DNA of 64,000 nt from Thermothielavioides terrestris NRRL 8126 (Eukaryota > Ascomycota > Sordariomycetes > Sordariales > Chaetomiaceae). The stretch spans positions 2,046,001 to 2,110,000 of the forward strand of contig NC_016458.1 in NCBI RefSeq assembly GCF_000226115.1, in the 5' to 3' direction. Each line of letters starts with the position of its first letter. The first letter of the stretch is position 1. Under the pieces are notes generated by a model that was given only the letters and a program-made list of their open reading frames with translations, did not search any database and was not told the DNA's origin. This document shows, piece after piece, positions 11,040 to 21,224 of the stretch. Both the position numbers and the translations under genes were made by a program.

Positions 11040-11241
11040 TGTCAACGGGAAAGGAGCTTCGGGCCTCTGGCTAATTGTACGAATAGCGCAAGTTGACCTG
11101 GCGGCCGTTTTCCACTCACCATGTTCCTTCATGAAAATTTGACTGCCATAAAAGTTGTCCCCCGGCCATGTACACCCGCTGAAGCCGTCACGATGACCAG
11201 ACCGAGACGAAGGTTTGGCTGATCAAGGCCAGAGCGAGAAA

Positions 11242-11262
11242 GGGGCGGGGGAGGGGGAGGGG
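11242..11262 (+). other. G-quadruplex-forming run
   Basis: Four G tracts of 4, 5, 5 and 4 residues are separated by single-nucleotide loops (C, A, A), the most stable class of predicted G-quadruplex. It lies about 200 nt downstream of the FAD monooxygenase stop codon, where it could act at RNA or DNA level. Function is unknown. Confidence 0.6.
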
Positions 11263-12267
11263 CGAGGTTCGGACTCACCATGAACAGGCCGAAGAGAACT
11301 GCAGCCTCTGCATAAGACTATTGACCTTTTTCGCGCAGATCTCTGGCCTTCGACACCAAGGAGGGGTTCCGATTCAGAGAGATGATGTTTGGCGATACCA
11401 CTTCATGGGTTCGCTTTCAATGGCAACGGCTTTGTCAGCGGCGGTTGCTCTCCTCAATCTCCGTCTTCTATGCTTTTCGCCCTATTTGCATTCACGCACA
11501 AAAATCCCGTAATAGCTTTAACGGCGTCCTATTTCCTTGCCCATATGACATCGGAAAGGTGTTGTCCTTTTTCCATAAAAAAAAATTAACGAAAAAGAAG
11601 GTTTTATTTCATGCTCTTGGCCATTGTTGCGCGATCAAGGGAAGATTTCATGTTTTCGGCTTGATGACCTTTGTGGTTCAGCTGGCATATGAACTACCTA
11701 AGGCACTTAAATCCCTCTGGAAGCACCTTGCTCTCTTCCCGATCTTCATGGCGGCTCTCAACAAGCATGCACTTTGTTGGGCTTCTTGTCAAGCAGCTGA
11801 ACGTCCCCCTGAATTCACAAGCCACTAGGCGGCTTGTCAAAGGTTATGTGGGAACCGGATAATGCTTACTAGAACAAGTGATGAGGGACTATAGAAGAGG
11901 CTAGGACAGGAGGACATGAGTTTGATTGTAGAAGTGCTGAATTTCAAATTTCAGCCCGCTTGGCAATTCTCAGTCGTGGGGTCCGCAGAACGCAAGTTGG
12001 CAAAAGTAGGTAGCAGGGCATCTGCCGAAATTGGAGCGACCTAGATATTTTGTGCTACTATTCTTACACCTATTTTTGACTGTCTTCATCACGCGCTTGA
12101 ATTGCTAAGGGGCGGGTTTCCTATTTCATTGGAGCAGCCGCGAGGCCGAGACGGCGAAACATCAAAACACTCCCTCATCGCCCTTTAGCCCTGATGAACT
12201 TCTGAGAGCGGCTTTTCAGACAACAGTTGCACGGACGGGACCATGTCAGCCAACAAGTTTGCGCTAA

Positions 12268-12344
12268 TTGAAGCGAAGCTTCAAGATGAGCTCCGGAAAG
12301 TGTTACACACAGTGTTTCCACTGACGGAGCGAAGCAAAGCTCCG
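12268..12344. repeat. Inverted-repeat cluster with GAAGCGAAG words
   Basis: At 12268-12284 a 7-nt-arm hairpin (TTGAAGC, GAA loop, GCTTCAA) is seen. At 12325-12344 CGGAGC pairs with GCTCCG around an 8-nt loop. Related GCTTCGCTTC words recur near 12465 and near 9503. This could be a decayed MITE-like element or a protein-binding cluster; no terminal inverted repeats or target duplications were identified. Confidence 0.35.
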
Positions 12345-12609
12345 CTTCATTGACGGGATTTTCCTCCAGAGTTTTCTGTGCAGCGATTGGTCGAGAGGCC
12401 CAAATCATGTGACTTAGCGCGGTTTGCCCAGCGCCAGCTCCTCAGTAAATTTTCGCGATGCTTCGCTTCAGACTTACGGGGGCAGACAGTCAATGTCGGG
12501 TAGTTTAGCAAGTACCTCAAGTAACTCGTGGAAGCGGGTCACAAAACTCTTGTGCTCGAACTATCCGCTGCTGCTCCTGCTGCCTGCTGCTTTCCCTCCA
12601 TGATCTGAG

Positions 12610-14305
12610 ATGCATCTGCTTGCAAGACGGTGTTGCAGCCACCCCGGCATCCGTGCCCTACATCTTTCGAGAATTGTTGCTCCACGATGGGCCGAGCACA
12701 GTTCATCGCTTGATACCCATAGACCCCTTTCCCCTTTTCTTGTGCGGCGGAATTACATCCAGGCTTCAAAATTTCCGCGATGGGCCGAGGCGATTGTCAT
12801 CGGGGGTGGGCCTGCTGGCATCGCTGCCGTCGGCACCCTCCTCGACCACATCCCGGAAGGCACGATAGTTTGGATAGACAGGTCGTCATTTAAGGGTGGC
12901 AGCATTGGCCAGCTCTATCGTGAAGTTCCCAGGTATGTCCACGGCACGGAATTTCAATTTCGTTCCTAGCCGACAGCTCCGACCTCCGACACTAACATCG
13001 GTGCCTCAGCTACTCTCCGGCGGGCGACTACCTGCGGTATGCTCGCACACCCAAGTCCTTTAGAGATATCGTCAATGCGGCGCCTAAACCAAATGCCATA
13101 ACGGCATTGGAGGAACTCCAACCCGACATGACGTGCTCGCTCAGCTACGCCGCCGACATGCTCGAGCTCATTACCAACGGCTTGCTCAAGCACGACCGAG
13201 TTGAGCCGGTAGTGGGAAACGTCACGAATCTGGGCCGGAATCCAGGGGTGAGTGGCGCACGACTCTTTGCCAGGCGTCTCTGTTTGAGCTTCGATGGCTC
13301 TTACTCACGCGACTCCTTCGCCAGACGAGACGATGGTATGTGACACTCGAGCCCAACGAGATCGGTCACGACCAGTCCGTCCTTAAGTACCAGACGCCCA
13401 TGGTAGTCTACTGCACCGGCTCCCATCCCATAACAACGGAACTGCCCCTCGACATCCCCCGCCTGAGCCTCGAAACTGGGCTCGCCCCATCTCGCCTGGC
13501 CAAGCTCCTCCCCACCGACAAGCCCTGCACCGTGGCCGTCATCGGCGACGGCCACAGCGCCGTGCTCACCCTGCGTAACCTGTTCTACCTCGCCGCCATC
13601 TCCCACCGCCACCTGCGCATCCGCTGGTTCACGCGGACGGCCAACCTCCGCTACGCCGAGGAGACCCCCGAGGGCGTCATCCTGAACGAGAATACCGGCC
13701 TGATGGGCGAGGCCGCCCGCTTCGCACGCGCCCAGCTCGAGGGCGACAAGCTGGAGACGTCAGACGCCGGCGCCTTCATCACGCGCGTCATCCTGCCGAC
13801 GTCCGCCGGCAACGACGAGTCCGCGACGCGGAGCCCGGAGGAGCTCGAATCGGAGGTGCTCGCGCAGAACCTCGAGGGCGTCGACTACGTCATCCAGGCG
13901 ATCGGGTTCACGCGCAGCAGGCTACCCGCATTGGTTCCTAGGTTGAGTCCCTACCGCGACCCCTTGGGCAAGCCGAAGCGGATGGTGTTCAACGCCCTGA
14001 CCGGGTGGTTTTTCCCGAATTTCGCCTCCCGGTCTAACGTGATCGGGCTGTTTGGCGCCGGCAGCGCATTTCCCGAGCTCGAGTTCACTTCGGAGGGATG
14101 GAGGAGCCCGGCGGTAAGCATCTGGAAGTTCATGAGGTTCTTGCAGAGGATGGTGCCGAAGTGGATCGAGGCGACCAAGAAGGGGAAGTTTGCGGAACCT
14201 CCGAACCGTCAGGAATGCATTGAGGAAGCGCCAAGGGTTGTTCCTCCGGAACGTCTGGAATGCATTGAGGAAGCGCCAAGGTTGCACGGTGGAGGCTCCT
14301 CTTAG
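12610..14305 (+). CDS. FAD/NAD(P)-binding oxidoreductase, N-hydroxylase-like, 513 aa
   Basis: Exons 12610-12932, 13010-13247 and 13325-14305; introns of 77 nt (GTATGT..CAG) and 77 nt (GTGAGT..CAG). The first Rossmann motif, AIVIGGGPAGIAAVGTLLDH, is at residues 61-80. A second nucleotide-binding motif, TVAVIGDGHSAVLTLRNL, begins exon 3's central part. This two-dinucleotide-domain layout matches the Pyr_redox_3 and L-ornithine N-monooxygenase-like group. The first 60 residues are basic and Ser/Arg-rich and could be an organelle-targeting extension; the start is the first ATG and is not independently proven. The C-terminus carries a recent 15-residue tandem duplication. No other biosynthetic gene is beside it, so substrate is unknown. 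Confidence 0.8.
14198..14287 (+). repeat. 45-bp tandem duplication in coding C-terminus
   Basis: Two 45-bp units (14198-14242 and 14243-14287) share an identical 25-nt core at 14212-14236 and 14257-14281. The frame is kept, so the protein ends with two copies of a 15-residue unit containing ECIEEAPR. The mismatches lie in the first part of the unit. Confidence 0.8.
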
Positions 14306-14857
14306 CTTGGGGTATTTGGGGGGTTATGTAGGATAAGACTGACTGTACAGTATCACAAGTCCGAGCCTTGTATTCCGTACACTACATATGATTGCATTCA
14401 CGGTCCGGCTGGACCGTGTTAGCCCTGGACATTTGCGGGGGTGCGCTAAAAGAAGGAGTAGGCATTAGGGTGGCGGGGGTTCACGATTTCAAGGGATTTT
14501 AAAATAGCTATCGCCAACAACGAGCCCGTCTTCCCAGTCTCGCTCATGACAATGACACGCACTGAACATCTTGAATTGGGCGGAAGCAGGAGTGTTGTCT
14601 ATATCAGCGGTGTCCGTTCCGTGACCTCGTTACGTGTCTTCAGAATTCTGTCTGACCTTCGGTTGCGAGACAGGATTCAAAGCACACTGATGACTCGGAT
14701 GCCACCGCGGCGGAGCACGGGCATGTACGTACAATGCATTATCACTAACAGTCTATATGGGACACCCGTGCTCAGTGGCACGCAACCGTCTCTGAGCGCC
14801 CACCGGCTGTGTCCACGCAGCGCCTAATAGTCGGTGATGACACAGGAACGGGAGGCG
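14306..14857. other. Intergenic between convergent oxidoreductase and WSC genes
   Basis: No supported gene. An ORF at 14546-14827 has no family resemblance and lies in the facing 3' flanks. Confidence 0.5.
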
Positions 14858-16138
14858 CTAGCGGCGGAGGACAGCAGAATAGACGTTGAGACGGCTGGGA
14901 GCACCGCACCACTCGGCACCGTTGCCGAAGCACACCTCGCTGCACTCGTCCTCGGACGCGGAGGCACCGCCCAGAACGTTACCGCAGTAGCACTCGCGGC
15001 CGTACTCGACGCCGAAGTAGCTGGAGCCCTGGCAGAAGGCGGCGCACTTCTCGACCGTCATGTCGTCGCTGCGGAGCACGTTGTCGGCCAGGGAGCGATT
15101 GTTGACGTCGTCGGTCCAGCACGACTTATAGCTGAAGCCGTCGACCGAGGGCACGTTGGCGGGCTCATCCTTGCACTCGGAAGTGAGGAAGACGTTGAGG
15201 CGGTCGGCGTCGCCGCACACGTTGTTGTAGTCGCCGCCGCAGCGGAGCGAGCACTGGGCCTGCGGCACCTGCTGGGCGCTGGGCTCGAGCGAGGCGCCGC
15301 AGTAGCACTGGGTGCCGTACTCGACGCCGAAGTAGCTGTACAGGCTGCAGGCGGCCGCGCACTTCTCGAGCGTCATGGCCGGGTCGTAGGTGACGAGGCC
15401 GCGGAGGGAGCGGTTGTCGTTGCTGTCGGTGAAGCAGCCGACGTACTCGTAGTCGCCGACGGTGTCGGGGGAGGCCAGGGGGGAGCCCCAGACGTTGATG
15501 CGGTTGCCGGCGCCGCAGATCTGCGTGTCGTCGCCGGCGCAGACCATGGAGCAGTCGGACTCGGCGGCGGTGGTGGTGGGCGGGCTGTTGCCGCACCAGC
15601 ACTCGCGGCCGTACTCGACGCCGAAGTAGCTGTAGTCGGCGCAGTGGGCGGCGCACACCTGGGCGGTCATGTTGTCGGCGCCGAGCAGGTCATCCGGGAG
15701 CACGCGGGCGCCCTGGTCGACGAAGCAGCCCAGGTAGGGCACGGAGAGCGTGGCAACCTTGGGGGCGACGTAGTTGTTGTTGAGGTAGACATTGAGACGG
15801 TTGCCGTTGCCGCAGGTCTCATCGGCGTCGCCCGCGCAGGGCATGGCGCAGTCGCTGTCGGCGGTGGCGGTGGCGCTCAGGGAGTTGTCGCAGTAGCACT
15901 CGCGGCCATACTCGACACCGAAGTACTTGAACTTGGTGCAGAAGGCGGCGCAGCTTTCGACCGTCATGCCATCGTCGGCATAGCTGGCGCCGCTGAGCAG
16001 CCTCTGGTTGTTGGCGTTGTCAACGAAGCACCCCTGAGAGGTGAAGGACGCGCCGTCGCGCTTCAGGGACGGGGACTGGCGAGGCAGGGCCTGAGCGGCG
16101 GCCGCCAAGGCAATGAGGGAGATTGCGGCCCGAGCCAT
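14858..16138 (-). CDS. Secreted protein with four WSC domains, 426 aa
   Basis: Single exon. Residues 1-19 form a signal peptide (hydrophobic Ile/Leu/Ala core, cleavage after an Ala-rich segment). Four WSC domains follow at about 32-125, 133-222, 230-318 and 336-424. Each has the cysteine pattern of the family and a nearly invariant YFGVEYG(R/T)(E/Q)C(Y/W)C signature. WSC domains bind carbohydrate and occur in cell-wall stress sensors and wall-active enzymes. Here no Ser/Thr-rich stalk, transmembrane segment or catalytic domain is seen, so an extracellular wall-binding or lectin-like protein is likeliest. The repeats are also similar at DNA level, suggesting internal duplication. Confidence 0.85.
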   Translation of the reverse strand: MARAAISLIALAAAAQALPRQSPSLKRDGASFTSQGCFVDNANNQRLLSGASYADDGMTVESCAAFCTKFKYFGVEYGRECYCDNSLSATATADSDCAMPCAGDADETCGNGNRLNVYLNNNYVAPKVATLSVPYLGCFVDQGARVLPDDLLGADNMTAQVCAAHCADYSYFGVEYGRECWCGNSPPTTTAAESDCSMVCAGDDTQICGAGNRINVWGSPLASPDTVGDYEYVGCFTDSNDNRSLRGLVTYDPAMTLEKCAAACSLYSYFGVEYGTQCYCGASLEPSAQQVPQAQCSLRCGGDYNNVCGDADRLNVFLTSECKDEPANVPSVDGFSYKSCWTDDVNNRSLADNVLRSDDMTVEKCAAFCQGSSYFGVEYGRECYCGNVLGGASASEDECSEVCFGNGAEWCGAPSRLNVYSAVLRR

Positions 16139-19100
16139 GGTGCGGAGGTGGACAGCGGCAAGAAAGAGGTGGGAGCTGTGAGCGACGGGGGGGGAGCGAG
16201 GATGCTTCGCGAGGTTGTCAGGCAGCGAGCGTCCACAGTGATCCCGTACTCACGAAGGCGCCCGCCCGCCGGAGGGAGCACCTCCCTTTGTATCCCAGCC
16301 AAAGCCGTCCATCCCCGAATCTGTTTTTGCTTGTTGAAGGCGCCTGTGCGAAATTGGGATTTCAATAGACTGCAAACTGTGGCACCATCTCCATCAGCTG
16401 GCAGGGTTGCTCGGAAGCGTTCACTGGAGCGCCATACAGCAGCCGCACGTGGAGAAGGCACCAACAAGAGACATCAGCCAATCGCAATCATCCCTTGGCG
16501 GTCGTGCGGCATGGTTCTCCGGATGAGTGGGCGGTCGAGATGTTCGCTATTGGCCGGGTTACACAAACCCCACAATGCAGCTGCAAATGGTCTCGAATCG
16601 CCTGGTCGCCAAAACGGCAAGGCCCTTTCACACTAGTGGCTCAGCTCGATGCTGATGACTTGTGCTAGCCTGTGAGGGCAATCCTCCAAAAGGCTCGACC
16701 AGGCGGTTGGGTCCAGCCTTGGCGTTATTGAATCTGGAGTTCCTACGCAGTACACTAGTGTATGGAGTGTAGGCTGCCTGCCCTGCCCAAGCTGGGGATC
16801 GGAGCCGAACACTGCGCCCAAGGCAAACCTCTGATCGAGACATTCCAGGTTGTCTTGCGCTACCTTGATCGATTATTTCGTTGGACTGACAGTTCGTGCG
16901 ATATTGGTGCAGAGCAGTAACTACATAAGCTGAAAGACAGTTTTTCTGTTCGTAGCGGAATGGGCTGGCTTTCCGGATACACAGTACGTTCTGGTTCTGG
17001 CGATGGGTCAGAGTCTCTGCTCTACTGCACACTAACGTTGTTATTGCCTCCAGGATAGTCGCAAAGAGAGCGGCTGAGGTGTAATCTCCACTCTGCGCCC
17101 CGCTCACTTCGGATCACCTTCTAGTATACACCAACAGAGCACCAACAGAGCCATCCGAGCTCCCGTTCCCTCTGCAGATCTCGGGCTCGCGGGGCCGGCG
17201 GCGACCGCATTGACGCCGAAATCCCACCGCCTCGATGCCCAATCCCATTCGTCAAGGTCATGGCCAGTGTGTGTACGATGGAAAATGAATCTATGACACT
17301 TTTCCTGATCTCAGGTGCTCAACCACGCAGTCACCGGGTATGGCTCCCAAATGTGCACACGGAGCTGTGGACGTCACAAAATTTGAGGTTTTCCCGTCTA
17401 CCAATCCGGAACTCCGACTGGTGAGCAATCATGAAAACATGCCTAATAAGAAGGTAAGCCTGTGAAGTCGTACGTGTGCGCCGTCTTGAGATGCTCAGGG
17501 TTGCCCAAACTTCCAGAACTTGCGCACGCTAGTTCACTCCTCGCTTACTAGGTTGATGGGGCAAATATACTGCGCTGAGAGAGGAAGTGAACCGCTGGGC
17601 AGCTGGGCCGTAAAGTAGAGGGGAGATGACAAAGAAATGCAACTCGATCTCTGCGGCACGGGTCAACAGAGGTTTTCCGAATTGTGCCTGCGGCGCCTTC
17701 AGTAGTTTTCCTGGATGTGTTGTTTGCTTCGACCAGGGCACTCACGGGTATTCCTGGTGACTGTCCTCGCGTCTCAAAAGGGGTACAGTTAAGCAGGCAA
17801 TTAGAGACAGAAAATGTTGATTGTTATGTCCAATGTCCATGTCTGAAGGCGAAGTATATGCTGAACCTCCACATGGCTGCTGCCTGTGTTTTTTTGTGTC
17901 ACGGGCCCCTTGGAGAGGCAGTAAGTAAGGGAAGCCGTTTATCACGCGAGATTCATTTGGCCGCCGACAGCCTCTTCGCCAGGTCTAAATGCAGATCTGA
18001 CAACACAAGCGCACAATTTACAAGTGCGGATGTGTCGATAGTGCTGGTGATGTGGGACTGAGATGTCGGCCCTTCACGTCTGCTGGCATTTTAGCACACT
18101 GCGAGGCCAAGGGGCCTCAGGCGTGCCGCTTCTATGCTAACTAGAGACGGCCGCTAGCCCGGGACAGAGATTGGGAGTTAGAGGTGGCTCATTACAAAGC
18201 AACCCGGAGGAGGCGTGCTCTCTCCCAGTCAAACTAATTCCATCCCCATCCAAACGCTCATAGATTATTGTCATCGTCGAACTGGAATCACAGATTGCTT
18301 AATATGATGTAGAAGTTGGCGCTTCCGGTCACGAGACGATAGGTCCAGCCCGTCCGAGGAGCCAAGCCGTTCGGTCATACGTTTCCAAATTTCTGTGTAA
18401 CACTCAAGCGGCTGTCTCGCCTGACAGATAAACTTCCGGCATTGTTGCATGGCTCGTCGAAGATTGGAACGCTGCGGTGCTCCCACGGCTCGGGCCCTGA
18501 CTGTTGGCCAAGCCCGGACGCGGACCGAACCCTCAGAACCGCCCTTCATCTTGCCTAGGCACCTACTGACAACGCACCGAAAACATGCACTGCCTTACGA
18601 TTCGACGGTTGCGTCGTTCTACCTACCTACTTACCTACCTAGTAGATCTACACTAAGTCCTTATCACCCCGGCGCCGCACACTCCCGAGTGGCATCCTGG
18701 GGCGCGGTAAACCGGACCTAACTCGGGAACTTGACTATGTGTTGCGTTCCCCAGAACGGAAACCGGTCTCCGTTGAGGAGACACGCTGCACCATCGCCCG
18801 CAACGCCCTGCGTTTTTCGCGGCCGCGGCAACACGTACTCCTCTTGTGTTGGTGGCAATGCCTTCTCACCAAGTTCTGCGGCTCGTCACGAACCTCCAGT
18901 TGTTACAATTGATTGTCCCGAGTTGCCCACTGCGTTCTCGTCGATATGCAATCAAAAGGGTCGGAGGAGGAGTGAAGAAGACGGCGACATCCACCACTGC
19001 TGCGCTTCCGCCGAGGAGCCACTCTCGTCACAGCAAATGTGTGGCATGCCTGCATCAGGCCCACCTCGGCACGCGGCACCGCGGTCGGCGGACTGTTTCC

Positions 19101-21224
19101 CGAACCGTAAGGGTGCTAAACGGGTGGCGCTGGGGGTTCGTCCGGGGAAGACGGAGAACGGCTGCCAGGAGACCGTTAGTTACACGTTTGTTGCGGCGAG
19201 GCGGGCTGGCTAAATTGACCCCCATTCGCTTCTTCAACTTCCGGGCTTTTAGCCTGTCTGCGGATGCCAAATTTGGCAACATCATCCATCGAGACACCAC
19301 AAGATAAGAACACCACCAGCCTTCTCCTCACTTTCTATGCTTCCCACATTCGGCTAGGGGGCCATGGGGTGCATCAGCGTGTTTCGAACTTACACTATCA
19401 AGCAGACAGAAGGTTAGTTCTCGGCCATGCCAGACACAGCGCCGTCGGGGGCGGGCCGATCGAGGCGTTCCAGCACCAGCATCCCAACAGCCGATTCCAG
19501 ATCTCACGGCGGACGGAAGTCGGTGTGCCTAGCAACAGCTGAGCTTCGAGCCAACTGCATGGATGTCGCCCCCACCTCGGCGAGACCTCCGACGAGGTAC
19601 AGACCTACACTAGGCAAGGTCAGGTAGTTTCGCAACTGGAACCTGCGCACCATGGTATTAGCCTTTTCTGCCGGGAGCACTCTCGCATGGCACGCGGGCA
19701 CCTTGATGGGCGAAGGTCGATGATGGCCATGGGCAGGGACGGCGAAAGAACTGCGTTTGCAAAGAATTAAAAGCACGGCATGCACTTGGCGGAAAGTGGA
19801 GAGCGGTCATCAGGTTTAATGGAAAGTGCTCACCTGGCCAGCAAGCCTCCAACTGCTGCTGGCCGAGTTGGTGCCTCTGCCCAGCATCGGCAGGCGCCTT
19901 CCCGGCTATTTCCAATTTGTGGCCTGGCAACCCCCCTCGTGTCATCCAGGACGGCAGTCGAGCCGGTCAATCAGAACCCCACGTTAATAACTGGCCGGCT
20001 TTCGCACACCACGCACGGGGCGTCGGAGGAGAAGGCGGCCCATGATGGCAACGCCGCCCATTCATTTTCCGATCATCTAAAGGTGAAGCAGCCCCCGTTC
20101 TTGCTTCACGGCATTGGCCCATCTGCGCCTGCGCCTGCACCACGCCCGCACCTCGCCCGCACCTCGCCCGCACCCCCTTGCCGCCTTCTTGTCGGGTGGT
20201 ACTGTGTCTTCCTTCAACCTGACGGGCGGGAGCGAGGTAGCACTCCCGTCGCTGGGGGAAGTGTCTGGACCTTGGCAGGCAGTCCGGGGCGTCCAGTGCC
20301 GGGCGGACTGCACACACAAGTACATGTAACGACACGTACATGTACATGTGCACAGTAGAGCACACGGCAACCCCAGGGGATTCCGATTTCCTGCTGTCCA
20401 GCGGCAGTGGAGCGGAAGCTAAGCTGCCTGCCTAAGGTAGTGTAGGTGGTATGTGTGTCGCTCGCCTGCATTCACACTCCCAGTTGCTATCTTCTTCATC
20501 ATTCTTTTTTCGAACTCCGCCCCCATCTTCACCTTCTTTCCTTCCCTCAATTTTGGCCGCTCTCCTCCGCCGCGGCTCTGCCACCTTCAGATTTCGACGG
20601 GCCTCGCTTCAACGAAGTCCTCACCCACGAACCCTCCCCTCCGTCGCCGTCTCCGAACAGCCCGCTCGCAACGCACTGTACCCTCCCGGTTTCGACGCGC
20701 CAAGGCCGGTAATCCAATCAATTGATTAGATGGCAATCTAGCTGAATTGACGTCAATTCTGTCGGTTTGTTTGAGCAGCCACTGAGCCACCCCCGGGGGC
20801 TCGTTCCTTTCTCCACACGCTCACCTGGTTTCGCCCGCTATCCACGACGGCCGGGTGCAACGTAACTGCCGCGCCCCAGCTCATCGTACGTGCGCGCCCC
20901 GTGGCGGCGGGATCCGTGGATAAGCTCATCTCAAGCCGGGCGGCTGACGACTTGGCGCGACTGGCGAACTGGCGAGCCGCCCTGTGGGTGCGTGGTGGTG
21001 TTGGCGGGTGCTCTGTGCGACTCGACCGTCTCGACTCCTGAGCTCTTAGCCTCTTGCTCTTTTACTTACCTCTTTACCGTCCCCTCCACCTGTCTAGTAA
21101 CTCCTAAAAAGCTCCGAGGCGCCTCTCAGTATTTCCTCTCTGGGCCTCCCCCGCTAGCCCGGTCCGGTTCCACGATGCAGTGGATGCACCCTGCGAGCCA
21201 CCCTGCCATCCTGCACCCGTCTCT
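16139..21224. other. 5.1-kb gene-poor stretch, probably C2H2 regulator upstream region
   Basis: No ORF here shows a recognisable family or convincing codon bias. The right part is pyrimidine-rich (20450-20700 and 21045-21115), as in fungal core promoters, and probably contains the promoter and a long leader of the C2H2 regulator. A tetranucleotide CTAC/CTTAC run lies at 18620-18645. Clustered TACATGT words lie at 20318-20346. A CCCGCACCTCG tandem is at 20144-20175. Confidence 0.45.
20318..20352. repeat. Clustered TACATGT palindromes
   Basis: Overlapping palindromic TACATGTA, CGTACATGTACATGTG and GTGCAC words are packed in about 35 nt. They may bind a dimeric factor or form a small cruciform. 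Similar words recur near 32610 and 32820 in another long intergenic stretch. Confidence 0.4.

Larger units (their letters stand above)
11040..12609. other. Intergenic, repeat- and hairpin-containing
   Basis: No supported gene; short ORFs at 11320-11860 lack family similarity. The stretch contains a G-quadruplex-type run (11242-11262), an A-rich patch around 11577-11601, and a cluster of GAAGCGAAG words and hairpins at 12260-12470 that may be the remnant of a small mobile element. Confidence 0.45.

Noticed and set aside
13922..14287. 121-codon minus-strand ORF over the 45-bp duplication
   Set aside because: Repeat-generated shadow of the oxidoreductase C-terminus.
14834..16636. 600-codon open frame on the plus strand
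   Set aside because: Exactly opposite the WSC gene; arises from GC-rich codons and the repeated WSC signature, and its Ala/Val/Gly-rich product has no family resemblance.
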